In this document: piece after piece, positions 10,001-17,214 of the stretch
How positions within the stretch are numbered: position 1 is the stretch's first letter
Layout: every line of letters starts with the position of its first letter
Source of the DNA: Lentisphaeria bacterium
GTDB taxonomy: Bacteria > Verrucomicrobiota > Lentisphaeria > JABSQK01 > CAJWLW01
Direction: 5' to 3'
Length of the DNA: 33,548 nt
Assembly (NCBI GenBank): GCA_030754995.1
Contig: JASLZG010000009.1
Span: 1 to 33,548, forward strand
Notes under the pieces: generated by a model
Told to the model about the DNA's origin: nothing
Databases searched by the model: none
Seen by the model: the letters and a program-made list of their open reading frames with translations, nothing else
Made by a program: the position numbers and the translations under genes

Positions 10001-10020
10001 AAATAACGAATCATTGACAC
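4027..10020 (-). CDS. Alpha-2-macroglobulin family protein with CAEQ thioester
   Basis: A 1997-residue exported protein, longer than the roughly 1650-residue E. coli YfhM type. A signal peptide (about residues 1-20) ends 'AFA' with no good lipobox. An alpha-helical N-terminal region is followed by a carboxypeptidase-regulatory-like module (about 490-540), the macroglobulin MG2 motif 'DRSLYRPGQTI' (near 580), a Met/Ala/Gly-rich low-complexity stretch (about 1163-1217) that may be the exposed protease bait, 'NLQETAFFFP' (near 1237), the thioester-forming 'GCAEQ' (Cys1464, Gln1467) in an alpha/alpha domain, and a receptor-binding-like end. Such proteins trap proteases at the cell envelope. No PBP1C gene is adjacent, unlike the common bacterial pairing. 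GGAGG lies 5 bases before the GTG at 10020 and 11 before an ATG at 10014; either could start translation. Confidence 0.93.
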   Translation of the reverse strand: MSMIRYFIPLFLLVHCAFAADRTAAWKDVAEAEANGLPKTAMELLEPIVEGALADKAYAEAVKAITKKIRHHTEIQGGKAEEKIANLQAEIEDAPDEVKPILQTILAHWYWHFFQQNRWRFMQRTQTGEAAGNDIMSWDLATILAEIDKHFSTALAAAETLQKMPIADYTELLTAGNAPDSFRPTLYDFLAFEALGFYSAGEQAGNRAQDAFDLAADTPVFDKLDDFLAWQIETTDDTSTKVRALQVYQEVLRFHKSDANPDARIDADLGRLVYGYNQAYGADKKERYIAALERFVDQWADHRISARALHHWAMILQNDSDFAGAHRLATRGARAHPETPGGNSCHNLVQTIEAKQVDLMVEQVWNEPWPKVSVSYKNIDKIWFRVVPYDWNKLLSSRSWSLDQLATRRQQQELIGMPPVKSWSVDLPPTDDYQLRQHQVEVPGDLAKGHYFVISSCTPNFQKERNFVNYRSFWVSDLAIVTRTRQGSNRVGGFVLAARSGEPIEGVQVQFWHRVRRNWQRTGGDVRTDKNGYFKAAINPQPHVIVAKHQGDRVSTNNLSARAYEMTVRPQEHTMFFTDRSLYRPGQTIRFKGICIYSDQGKDAYRTINNRKLMVTFRDVNHKEIERRDFRTNDYGSFSGSFTAPRDRLMGRMSIAVEGQPNGITNVTVEEYKRPKFEVTLEPPETAPKLDAGVTITGHAISYTGAAVNGAKVQYRVVREVRYPPWWGWYRWWMPPQSGGQEILHGIVRTETDGSFKVTFNATPDRTVPAADEPTFTFSVDADVTDTAGETRSASRTVNVGYTTLQATLSTGQWQEKDKPVVLTIGTRTLDGVGQRAEGTVRIFRLQAPATVQRPRPQGWQRHRRMPSPAGQAAEPDLADPNTWPVGEVAAERPFTTDAEGGAELSVALEPGLYRAKLESTDRFGKPVTALQPLQVLDPQAPKCNLKIPFLLTAPTWQVEPGDSLTALWGSGYDRARAYIEIEHRKKILRSFWTDPQLTQEIIELAVTEEMRGGFTVRVTMVRENRGYITVRPVTVPWSNKKLQVKWEHFTSKLGPAEKETWTAIITGTDAEKVVAEMVAGLYDESLDAYLPHHWAQSIGVFRHDRSRLQSQFQNLLVSWHRLQGRWPSHRKNGNLRYRGFHPDVTRNFYHSYGGRRGGVVEYRSLSSAPAPMASMEMAADADGMEMADGTVLAQGKAARKDGAVALDPAAPPTAAAGGAPKGPDLGKVTARRNLQETAFFFPHLISDGEGRVKLEFEMPEALTKWKFMALAHDAGLRSGFLQDSVVTAKDLMVQPNPPRFLREGDRLEFTVKVINQSPTRQQGTVRLSLADARTTQSADQALGNERTDKGFDIPAKESRTYSWALAVPDGQGFLSYTAVAATNKLSDGEEGYLPVLPRRIMVTESLPLPVRDAGKKTFKFEKLLASGGSDTIRHESLTVQMVSQPAWYAVMALPYLMEYPHGCAEQVFNRLYANALASHIASSDPKIRRIFDQWKGTEALDSPLEKNAELKAVMLEETPWVRQAGSESEARRNLGILFDRNRLNRERRGQQRRLEEMQRGDGSWGWFPGGPSNHYITLYITTGYGRLRHLGVKRIDVKPALKALNFLDGSINQRYQQLKRDKRLDNNNLGPAIALYIYGRSFFLEDQVIAANAKEAVDYFLGQARKQWLTVSRLSQGHLAVGLQRFGAGKGTPAKIMRSIHEHSVNEEEMGMYWRDTEHSWWWYRAPIETQAMMIEAFDEVAKDDKAVEDCKVWLLKQKQTRDWKTTRATADAVYAMLLRGTDLLASDELVAVALAGVAIEPKNVEAGTGFYEERFGGAEVKPAMGEVTLTKIDEGVSWGSIHWQYMEDMRKITPHTATPLTLEKALYIKENTGKGPVLNKVEGVIGVGDELVVRLVLRVDRDMEYVHLKDQRGAGTEPVNVLSKYRYQDGLAYYQSTRDTASHFFIDYLPKGTYVFEYSTRVAHRGRYQSGIANIQCMYAPEFNSHSESFMLEVR

Positions 10021-10211
10021 GAATCCCTCCGTTGGGTGGTTGGGGTATACAGTATAGACGTACGTGGGTGTATTTTCTTATGTATTAAAATTCAGATCGC
10101 CGTACTGGAACAACCCGCCTCCCGCGCCGCGGTCACCGGGGGTCTCCTTGTTTTCGGTAAAAACTGCAACATCTTCCGTTCGAGGCAACCCCACAACTAT
10201 CCGGATTCCAA

Positions 10212-11384
10212 ATGGAAATAACTGACGTCATCTGCCATGTCCTGCTGCTCCCCGATCTCCATGCCGAAGACACCGATGGGTCACAGGACGATATCGTCGT
10301 GGAGATCCACACCGACGAGGGTATTATCGGCATCGGCGAAAGCGACACCAATCCGTGGGGCGCCCGCGCCATCATCGAAAGCCCCACCATTCACACTATG
10401 GCACTGGGCCTCAAGGACGTGCTTATCGGCCAGGACCCGCTGCAGGTCGAGGCGCTTTGGGACCGCATGTACGTCGGCAGCATGCACTATGGCCGGCGCG
10501 GCCTCGGCATCAATGCGATCGGGGCGCTGGACATGGCGCTGTGGGATATCAAAGGCAAGGCGCTTGGCGTCCCGTGCTGGCAGCTGCTCGGCGGGGCGCA
10601 GCAGCCGGCCATCAAGCCCTACGCCTCATTGCAGCCACGCGGCAAGGATCTCGATTCGTACAGCAAGTCGCTGGCCGAATGGGCCGTGCGCGCCAAGGAA
10701 TACGGCTTCCCGGCGGCCAAGCTGGAGGTGACGCTGTCCGGGCCGTACGCCCACCACGGCCTCGACGAACCGGCAGAGTTGGTGCCCGAAGTTGTTCGCG
10801 TCTGCCGCGAAGCGGTCGGTCCGGATTTCGTGCTCATGGTGGACGTGCAATACACCTGGTCCGACGCAGGTGAGTGCCTGCAAACACTCAAGCGGCTGGA
10901 GGAATTCGATCTGTTCTTCATCGAGACCCCGCTGCAGATGGATGACATCGATGGCATAGCGTTCCTGCACGACAATCTCAATATCCGCATCGCCTACGGC
11001 GAGTGGCAGACAACACGGTTCGAGTTCATCGAGCTGATGGACCGCGGCAAGATCGACGTCGCGCAACCGGACGTCGGCCGCGTCGGCGGGCTGACCGAGG
11101 CGAAGCGCGTCTGTGACCTGGCGGCGGACCGCGACCGGTTGATCGTGCCGCATTGCTGGAAGTCCGGTATCGGCATTGCCGCCTCGGTGCACATGGCGGT
11201 CACTGCCCCGAACTGTGCCTACGTCGAGTACTTGCCGGCCGAGCTCTGCCATTCGGCGCTGCGCCGCGAGCTTGTAGGGGAAGAGTTGTGCATGGAAAAC
11301 GGCGTGATTCCGCTGCCGACCCAACCGGGGCTGGGTGTCGAGCTCAATCGCGACACCGTCGAGCGGCTGCGGTCACCGGTTTGA
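10212..11384 (+). CDS. Mandelate racemase/muconate lactonizing family sugar-acid dehydratase
   Basis: A 390-residue enolase-superfamily enzyme. An N-terminal capping domain (about 1-125) precedes a TIM barrel. Visible metal ligands are Asp211 ('VDVQYTW'), Glu238 ('FIETPL') and Glu264 ('YGEWQ'). An Asp287-His314 pair ('QPDVGR' and 'VPHCWKSG') matches the general acid/base dyad of the mandelate racemase subgroup. The usual Lys-x-Lys on the second strand is Lys170-Leu-Glu172 here, so the second lysine is missing and the substrate should not be copied from a KxK enzyme. Most relatives dehydrate aldonic or aldaric acids. A TIM-barrel hydrolase-like gene follows 123 bases downstream, suggesting a sugar catabolic pair. 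No sequence-specific regulator is nearby. Confidence 0.85.
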   Translation: MEITDVICHVLLLPDLHAEDTDGSQDDIVVEIHTDEGIIGIGESDTNPWGARAIIESPTIHTMALGLKDVLIGQDPLQVEALWDRMYVGSMHYGRRGLGINAIGALDMALWDIKGKALGVPCWQLLGGAQQPAIKPYASLQPRGKDLDSYSKSLAEWAVRAKEYGFPAAKLEVTLSGPYAHHGLDEPAELVPEVVRVCREAVGPDFVLMVDVQYTWSDAGECLQTLKRLEEFDLFFIETPLQMDDIDGIAFLHDNLNIRIAYGEWQTTRFEFIELMDRGKIDVAQPDVGRVGGLTEAKRVCDLAADRDRLIVPHCWKSGIGIAASVHMAVTAPNCAYVEYLPAELCHSALRRELVGEELCMENGVIPLPTQPGLGVELNRDTVERLRSPV

Positions 11385-11507
11385 TGATCAAGGGATCGGG
11401 CAACGAAATCAGTGTTGTTGCCGCTGGCGCTGCCGGCACCGCACGCTGTTTCGAGCATACCAGTCTGATGCAAGGCCGGTGAGTCCAGACGTTCTACAAA
11501 GGAGATC

Positions 11508-13532
11508 ATGATGTCCGAAAATGATCCTTCCGGGTCGAGTCGACACGCCATGCTTAACAAGCAGGACGGCTGGTTCAGGTACTGCCGCCCTTACCTGGAG
11601 GAGTTGAATCCCAGGGATGACCTCGACCTGGCCACTTACGTGGGCGACATGGTCGCGCGGGCCAAGGGGTTCAAGGCCGATACCCTGGTGATGATGGCGG
11701 ACGACGGCGGTTATCCGCTCTTCCCGAGCGCCCTGGCCCCGATCAACTCCCATATCCACGGTCAGGACCTGTTGGGGATGATCGAACGGGAATGCCGTCA
11801 GGCGGAACTTCGGTTCGGCCTTGGTTTCCTGGGCGTGCACACAAACTCGCATATCGCGGCCACGCGTCCGGAATGGGCAATGCGCGACGAGAACGGCCAG
11901 ACCTACCCGTTCTTCCACACACACCTGATCTGCCTGAACTCGCCCTACACCCAGTACTACACAGACCTCATCGGGGAGGCGTTGGCACGGTACCCGGTCG
12001 ACTACCTCTACGTCGAGGGCGAGTATTTCTACATACAGGGCTGTCACTGTGCCTCCTGCAACGAGAAGTTCAAAACGATTTTCGGGAAGGATTTCAGCCA
12101 AGCCGAGCCGGCGGAGCTCCACACATTCCTGAACGACAGCGTGACTGCTTTCCAGGCTGCCGTGAAGGCGGTCGCCGATGCCGTGTCGCCGGAGACCGTG
12201 GTAGTCGGCACATCCTACCACTCGATGGACTGCTGCGACCTGGCCGCCTTCCCGAAATACACGGACATGGTGTCCATCGAGAATCAATGGGGGATCGGCC
12301 GGGCCCGCCCCTCCCTGCACCAGGTGGGCCTGGACATACTGCACCATCGGGCGATGTCCCGGAAACCGGTGTCCGGGACATGGTGGGCGAGTCACAATGT
12401 GGACTTGAACTACCACCAACGTTCCCCGACACACGCCAAGCTCACTTTCATGCAGACCCTGGCATACGGCGCGACGGTGCAACCCCACATTCAGACGGTG
12501 TTCGAGTTCGAGCCATCCCTGATACCGACGCTGACCGACCTCTTCTCCTGCGTTGAGCGCCTGCGCGACTACCTGCTGGACGCCGAGTTGCTGCCGTACA
12601 TCGCCATCGTGGACAGTCCGCAGGCGGCGGGCTACTGCACCGCGCTGATCGAACACCACCTGCCGTTCGACCTGATCGCGCCCGGGGAACTGGACCGGCA
12701 GCGGCTGGACGCCTATTGCGCCGTAATCGTCGGCAACGCGCGCACCCTGAGCGGGCAGGCGGTGAAGAATCTCGCTGCCTACATCGAGGCGGGAGGCGGC
12801 CTGGTGTGTGCGGGCCAGGTCAGTGCGGAGCTGGCGGCGCTGATCGGGCTGGAACTGGACGGCGAGATCGACAGCGGCCGCGACGAGCTGCCGCTCTACT
12901 ACCGATTCGAAACGGCAGCCGAGCCCTGGGGCGCCTGGGGCGGAAGGCTCCTGTCGTTCGGCTTTCCCTGCGCCCGGGTGCGGCCGTCCGCGGACTTTCG
13001 CGTCGAGGCCCAGATCATCGGCCTGGACACGGACAGGATGCACGAGGACCACATGGGCATCAAGCCGTATCCCGGCTCCCCGCAGGGCCCGATGGTGCTC
13101 ACCCGCCGTGTCGCCGATGGCCGGGTGCTCTATCTTGCCGGCGACTTGGCCGACAGCGCCGTGCCTGGAAAGACCGCCGATGCGGATGTGCTGGAGGTGT
13201 TGGCCAAGGCGGTGCTCTGGGCCGCCGCCGAGCCGCCGCCGATCACCACCAGCGCGCCGCCGTCGGTCGAGCTGGTGACGCACGTGAAACAGGACCGGAT
13301 GGCGATCTTTGTCCTCAACCAGACCATGAACCAGGTCGAGAACAACGACGTGATACGCTATGTCGTGCCCCTGCCGGACCAGGAGATCCGGGTGCGGGTG
13401 AAGGCACCGGTGCACACGGTGACGGCGATCAGCGGCCAGCCGGTTCGCCACGAAGTCGACGACGGCTGGCTGAGCGTTCGCGTGCCGAGGATCGACGAGT
13501 ACGAAGTGCTGCTGGTCGACCACACGGCATAG
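11508..13532 (+). CDS. GHL6-like TIM-barrel glycoside hydrolase with trimerisation-like domain
   Basis: A 674-residue protein without a signal peptide. Residues up to about 330 resemble the hypothetical glycosyl hydrolase 6 barrel, with 'PVDYLYVEGEYF' (a candidate catalytic acid strand) and a Cys pair 'CHCASC' that may bind metal. Residues about 360-560 resemble the beta-galactosidase trimerisation (class-I glutamine amidotransferase-like) domain, with 'YCAVIVGNARTLSG' and 'GGGLVCAG'. A beta-rich C-terminal domain follows. AAAGGAG lies 4 bases before the ATG at 11508 and 7 before a second ATG at 11511, which may be preferred. It probably acts on an oligosaccharide or glycoside feeding the neighbouring dehydratase. 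The substrate is not predictable, and catalysis is inferred from fold resemblance. Confidence 0.72.
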   Translation: MMSENDPSGSSRHAMLNKQDGWFRYCRPYLEELNPRDDLDLATYVGDMVARAKGFKADTLVMMADDGGYPLFPSALAPINSHIHGQDLLGMIERECRQAELRFGLGFLGVHTNSHIAATRPEWAMRDENGQTYPFFHTHLICLNSPYTQYYTDLIGEALARYPVDYLYVEGEYFYIQGCHCASCNEKFKTIFGKDFSQAEPAELHTFLNDSVTAFQAAVKAVADAVSPETVVVGTSYHSMDCCDLAAFPKYTDMVSIENQWGIGRARPSLHQVGLDILHHRAMSRKPVSGTWWASHNVDLNYHQRSPTHAKLTFMQTLAYGATVQPHIQTVFEFEPSLIPTLTDLFSCVERLRDYLLDAELLPYIAIVDSPQAAGYCTALIEHHLPFDLIAPGELDRQRLDAYCAVIVGNARTLSGQAVKNLAAYIEAGGGLVCAGQVSAELAALIGLELDGEIDSGRDELPLYYRFETAAEPWGAWGGRLLSFGFPCARVRPSADFRVEAQIIGLDTDRMHEDHMGIKPYPGSPQGPMVLTRRVADGRVLYLAGDLADSAVPGKTADADVLEVLAKAVLWAAAEPPPITTSAPPSVELVTHVKQDRMAIFVLNQTMNQVENNDVIRYVVPLPDQEIRVRVKAPVHTVTAISGQPVRHEVDDGWLSVRVPRIDEYEVLLVDHTA

Positions 13533-13671
13533 GCTGACGCCGCTGATGCCAATCCGCGAAATCCGTAATCAACGCGGAATTTGAAATTGACACAAAGCGG
13601 GGCAACGGTAATGCCGAACGGAAAAATCGGCGTTACGCGCCGCAATTTGCTGTTGGGGACACATTTTCACC

Positions 13672-15666
13672 ATGCCAGACGATACACAGGATCTGCTCAA
13701 TGACCGTGTGTTGCGGCGCTCGAGACACCTCGAGTCGCGCGATGTGCCCGATGGCGTACAGCTGTTGAAGCAGACGCGGCTCGCCAACTACCTGGCACTC
13801 TCAGAGAAGCAGCAGGAGTTGTTTTCCGAGTTTGACGGTGAGCGCAACGTCCAGCAGATCCTGCACGAGCTTCTACGGAAACAGGAGCGGCCGAATCTGC
13901 GCAGCTTCTATGACTTCGTGGTGACTGCCACCGAGCGCGGCTTCCTGGTCCCCGCCGGCGACGAAGAAACACAGGATGCCGAATCGGCGCCCCTGCGGAC
14001 GTTGTCACTGCCGTTCGGCTGGGGCTTTGCAGCGGCGGTCATCCTCAGCGGCATCATGATTGCCGGGGGCATCTGCTTCATTAGCCAGGTCAGCCATACG
14101 ATCCCGTTGACTGCCGTGGACTGGCTTCTGGCACTGATCGTGATCAGTGTGGGCATGAGCCTTTCCGGCATACTTTCCGGCTTCGTATTGAAAGGATTTG
14201 CCCGGGTTGTTTATGGGCCGTCGCTCAACCTGAAACGGGTTATCCCGTACATCGCCGTGGATACCCGTGACGGCTTTATGGGTGGCCGAAAATGCGAAAT
14301 CGCGACCGCCCTGCAGGCTGGCGCCACACCGTTTTTGATCATCGTTGCCGGTGCCGTGCTTGACAACGGTGTTGTCGTATTCGCCGCGGTCCTCACGGCG
14401 TTCATTCTTCTCTGCCCGGTGGGCGCCACGCCCGGCGCCGATCTCATTCATGCGATTTTCCGCAAGCAGTATCGCTTGCGGCGCTTGTCGGCGCGCTTTC
14501 TCGGGCGGCGACTGATCGTGCAGTTGCGGCGCTTTGTCCCGGAGTTCTTTTCCCGGAAGAAAGACAAGGGCGAAGAAAACTACATGTTCGTATTCGTCAC
14601 CTGCACACTCATCTGGCTGGGCACGGCGCTGCAGTTCGGCGGTGACATCATTCGCAACAGCGGCAGTGTGCTGGTATGGGACCTGGAGCATGCGCCGGAG
14701 TTGTCACAGCGGCTGTTCGCCGGAGTATCCCTGGCAATCACCTTTATTCTCATCGCGGGGCCGCTGTTGTACCAGGTTTGGGTGGTTCTGCAGAATCTTT
14801 TTCAACTGCTGCGGCCACGGCTGTTTTCGACGGAGCGTCGCATCGCGAAGCGTCACCGGGCGCCAGAGTCGGAAGCGACGGTGGAGGAGGTGTTGTTGTA
14901 CCTCAAGGACAGCCTGTTGTTCGCCCAGCTTCCAGAGGAAGTCCTGAAAGCCGTGGCGGCCGCGATGACCCCGCTGGCGGTCGCGCCGGGGACGGAGGTG
15001 ATCCACCAGGGTGAATCCGGGCAGGCGCTGTACATGATCACCACCGGCCGGGCCCGCATTGAGCGCGAAGATGAGTTCGGGGAGAGTCGTGTTGTCGCCG
15101 CCATCGGGCCGGGCGATGTCTTCGGAGAGATCGCACTGATCGACAATATTCCCAGGACCAGCACGGTGGTCAGCAACACTCCTTTGACCCTGCTGCAGCT
15201 CGAACGCGCCGATTTCGAGCGCCTGGTCCTCGATCAACTTGGCGCCGAGACCGTTCGCACAACCATCCAGGTTTGCGGGTTTCTGCGCAAATGCGACATG
15301 TTCTCCGGCTGGCATAACCAGGCATTGATGTCGATCGCCCTGAAATTTAAGTTCCGCGACGTCGCCAACGACGAAAAGGTGATTGACGAGGACAGGGAGA
15401 ATGATCGGTTCTTTATGATCTACGAAGGTCAATTTCAGGTGAGTCGTGGCGGCAAGCCGATCGTCGCCCTCGGCGCTGGTGACTACTTCGGGGAGATCAG
15501 CCTGCTGCGCAATACGCCGGCGATCTCGAGCGTCGTGGCAGTTGAACCGTCACGGTGCCTGGTCCTGACGCGCGACGAGTTTCTCAACTTCGTCAGCCAC
15601 GATTTTCTCACCGGTTATGCAATCGAAGGGGAATTGGAACAACGCATGTCAGAGGCCGGCGTCTAA
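13672..15666 (+). CDS. PqqD-like / M50-like membrane / double cyclic-nucleotide-binding-domain protein
   Basis: A 664-residue inner-membrane protein. Residues about 20-95 look like a PqqD-type winged-helix module. Residues about 115-390 contain five or so membrane helices whose layout resembles M50/site-2-protease-like proteins, but no HExxH zinc motif is visible, so a peptidase role is not supported. Two cyclic-nucleotide-binding folds follow: CNBD1 has 'FGEIAL' (484-489) with the phosphate-binding Arg495; CNBD2 has 'FGEISL' (606-611) but Ala617 where the arginine should be, so it may not bind nucleotide. It is probably a membrane switch responding to a cyclic nucleotide. A TTGACA at 13587-13592 lies upstream without a convincing -10. 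The next gene is an orphan pseudopilin-like protein. Confidence 0.7.
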   Translation: MPDDTQDLLNDRVLRRSRHLESRDVPDGVQLLKQTRLANYLALSEKQQELFSEFDGERNVQQILHELLRKQERPNLRSFYDFVVTATERGFLVPAGDEETQDAESAPLRTLSLPFGWGFAAAVILSGIMIAGGICFISQVSHTIPLTAVDWLLALIVISVGMSLSGILSGFVLKGFARVVYGPSLNLKRVIPYIAVDTRDGFMGGRKCEIATALQAGATPFLIIVAGAVLDNGVVVFAAVLTAFILLCPVGATPGADLIHAIFRKQYRLRRLSARFLGRRLIVQLRRFVPEFFSRKKDKGEENYMFVFVTCTLIWLGTALQFGGDIIRNSGSVLVWDLEHAPELSQRLFAGVSLAITFILIAGPLLYQVWVVLQNLFQLLRPRLFSTERRIAKRHRAPESEATVEEVLLYLKDSLLFAQLPEEVLKAVAAAMTPLAVAPGTEVIHQGESGQALYMITTGRARIEREDEFGESRVVAAIGPGDVFGEIALIDNIPRTSTVVSNTPLTLLQLERADFERLVLDQLGAETVRTTIQVCGFLRKCDMFSGWHNQALMSIALKFKFRDVANDEKVIDEDRENDRFFMIYEGQFQVSRGGKPIVALGAGDYFGEISLLRNTPAISSVVAVEPSRCLVLTRDEFLNFVSHDFLTGYAIEGELEQRMSEAGV

Positions 15667-15716
15667 CCTGGATTATGCAGGTTAACGGCGCGCCGCGGCA
15701 AAAACGAGGCCAATGG

Positions 15717-15742
15717 GGCGGAGTCAGCGAACGCTGACCGCC
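15717..15742 (+). terminator. Stem-loop between the CNBD gene and the pseudopilin-like gene
   Basis: GTCAGCG-AA-CGCTGAC is a perfect 7-base stem, extended by GGCG/CGCC across a two-base bulge. No T-run follows. It may be a weak terminator, an mRNA-end stabiliser or a leader structure of the downstream gene. Confidence 0.4.
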
Positions 15743-15765
15743 AAAGTGAACACTACGGTTCAATT

Positions 15766-16278
15766 ATGCTGATCAAACTGATAATGCTGTCCGCCCTCGG
15801 CTACCTGGGGTATGCGAACCGTTCCGTGATAGAGAACGCGCGATACACCTTCGACAAGATCAGGGGTGAGCAAATCACGTCGATTGAGATGAAGACAATT
15901 CGCAGAATCATCGTTTATTACCACACCGAGCATGAAACGCTGCCGAACCCGGCGAGCTTTACAAAGTTTCTCGAGGAGAACACCCGCGAAATGGCCGGCA
16001 AAGACACCAGGAAGAACGGTGTTGACATATGGGGTACGCCGTACGTCCTCGAGATCGAGAAAAAGGACTTCACTGTTTGCTCCGCCGGCGCCGATCAGCA
16101 ATGGAACACCGACGACGATATTCGCCTGGTCCAGGCAATAGATGGGGTGCGGAGTGTTGAACAAAGCCCGGAGAAAAAAGAGCGTCGCAAAACCGGTGAA
16201 CGCTCCAAAAAGAAAACCAAGGTGCGAAAGCTCTTGGGCACCGAGTGGAAACGCGGCAAGATCGGGTTTGATCGATAA
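15766..16278 (+). CDS. GspG-like pseudopilin C-terminal domain protein
   Basis: A 170-residue protein with one N-terminal hydrophobic segment (about 1-17) and a middle helix. Its region 'VDIWGTPYVLEI' followed by 'CSAGADQQWNTDDDI' matches the calcium-loop end of type II secretion major pseudopilins (DPWGNPY, then SxGxDGxxGTxDDI). The usual prepilin peptidase site (G-F-T-L-x-E) is absent, so it may be a membrane-tethered pseudopilin fold rather than a processed pilin. The last 35 residues are very basic (KKERRKTGERSKKK). No other secretion genes are in the window. It starts 99 bases after the CNBD protein and may share its transcript. The domain resemblance is good; the role is unknown. Confidence 0.7.
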   Translation: MLIKLIMLSALGYLGYANRSVIENARYTFDKIRGEQITSIEMKTIRRIIVYYHTEHETLPNPASFTKFLEENTREMAGKDTRKNGVDIWGTPYVLEIEKKDFTVCSAGADQQWNTDDDIRLVQAIDGVRSVEQSPEKKERRKTGERSKKKTKVRKLLGTEWKRGKIGFDR

Positions 16279-16572
16279 CCGATTCGCAGAGATTCTCAAT
16301 GAGTTTTGGGAATTACCCTGCCGGTTCCCGGCTTGGATGAGTCATGTCCCGGCAGCACCGCCAGCCAGCAGTACTCGGCCTCCAGGCGTTCGGGGCCGGC
16401 CTCACACCTCCGCGCCACCTTCCGAGCCTCCAGTTGCCGTTGAAACTTCAACCTTGTACGTCGTGGCGTATCCGACGTTGATTATCGAGGATGCGCCATT
16501 GACAGGGGCGGGATCGGCAAAAGGCGTAAGCGGCTGAACGGCCACCGCCTCGCGATATTGCCGGCGGCCTGG
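16279..16572. other. Convergent intergenic region
   Basis: A 294-base region between the convergent pseudopilin-like and cytochrome c genes. I see no RNA gene or good terminator. On the minus strand, directly after the cytochrome stop and in the same frame, an open stretch from a GTG at 16545 to a TGA at 16402 could encode 47 residues (MAVQPLTPFADPAPVNG...). It may be a remnant or chance. Confidence 0.4.
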
Positions 16573-17061
16573 TCAGGGTTGCCCGGACGGCTCGGAAGGG
16601 GTCGATGTTTTGCCGGCGCGGAAGGCCCAGATGTAACTGGTGACGGCGTGGACGCTTGGCGGATCGAGGGTGCGTTTCCAGGCAATCATCTGGGTGCGCT
16701 TGACGCCGTTGGAAACCAGGTCAAATGCTTCACGGTAAGCCGCGGCACTTTTCCACTCCGCCTGGTTGAGGGATGGACCGATGCCACCTACACCTTCAGC
16801 GCCATGGCAACTGAGGCAGTACTGCGTGTAGACACGCCGGCCAAGCGCCACTGTGTCGACGTTCGTGGAGGCGGCCTTGAACTGCTCGGGCGTCACCTCC
16901 CGCCACTGGTCCATCCTGCCCGATGAGTTGCTCATGGTCTGAAAAAACATCAGGCCGACCACGGCAATTGGCACCAGCGCCAGCACGACCAGCACGATAC
17001 GCTGGGCCAGGGACGACGTCGATGACGGTGAAGGAGAAGGATTTGTTTCCGGTTCTGCCAT
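16573..17061 (-). CDS. Membrane-anchored class I cytochrome c
   Basis: A 162-residue monohaem cytochrome held to the membrane by an N-terminal helix (about residues 21-43) that follows a Ser/Pro-rich leader. The haem site is 'CLSCH' (Cys82, Cys85, His86). Met125 in 'TQMIAW' is the likely sixth ligand. The fold ends with a C-terminal helix ('SVHAVTSYIWAF'). It should shuttle electrons on the periplasmic side, but no oxidase or reductase gene is nearby to name the partner. The track start (GTG at 17130) adds 23 low-quality residues; the ATG at 17061 is preferred. It lies downstream of, and co-directional with, the two secreted-protein genes, 153 bases apart, so operon membership is possible but unproven. 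Confidence 0.85.
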   Translation of the reverse strand: MAEPETNPSPSPSSTSSLAQRIVLVVLALVPIAVVGLMFFQTMSNSSGRMDQWREVTPEQFKAASTNVDTVALGRRVYTQYCLSCHGAEGVGGIGPSLNQAEWKSAAAYREAFDLVSNGVKRTQMIAWKRTLDPPSVHAVTSYIWAFRAGKTSTPSEPSGQP

Positions 17062-17214
17062 CGGTCCGGTGTGGTGTATCGGTGGAGGCGGTAAAACACC
17101 TGAGCTATCGCCCGCGGGAAATCCTGACACTGTTTGTGGACTACTCGGCCGGCGGCCGGAATCAACACCCTGCTTAGACGTCGTGAATCACCAGCGCGGA
17201 GGCTCGTGGTACTG

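Noticed and set aside
11409-13523. 704-codon minus-strand ORF opposite the GHL6-like gene
   Set aside because: Antisense shadow; composition is low-quality (many His, Arg, Val, Gln) and the plus strand has a clear ribosome binding site and domains.
13587-13615. TTGACA upstream of the CNBD gene as a promoter
   Set aside because: The -35 is perfect but no acceptable -10 box lies 16-18 bases downstream.
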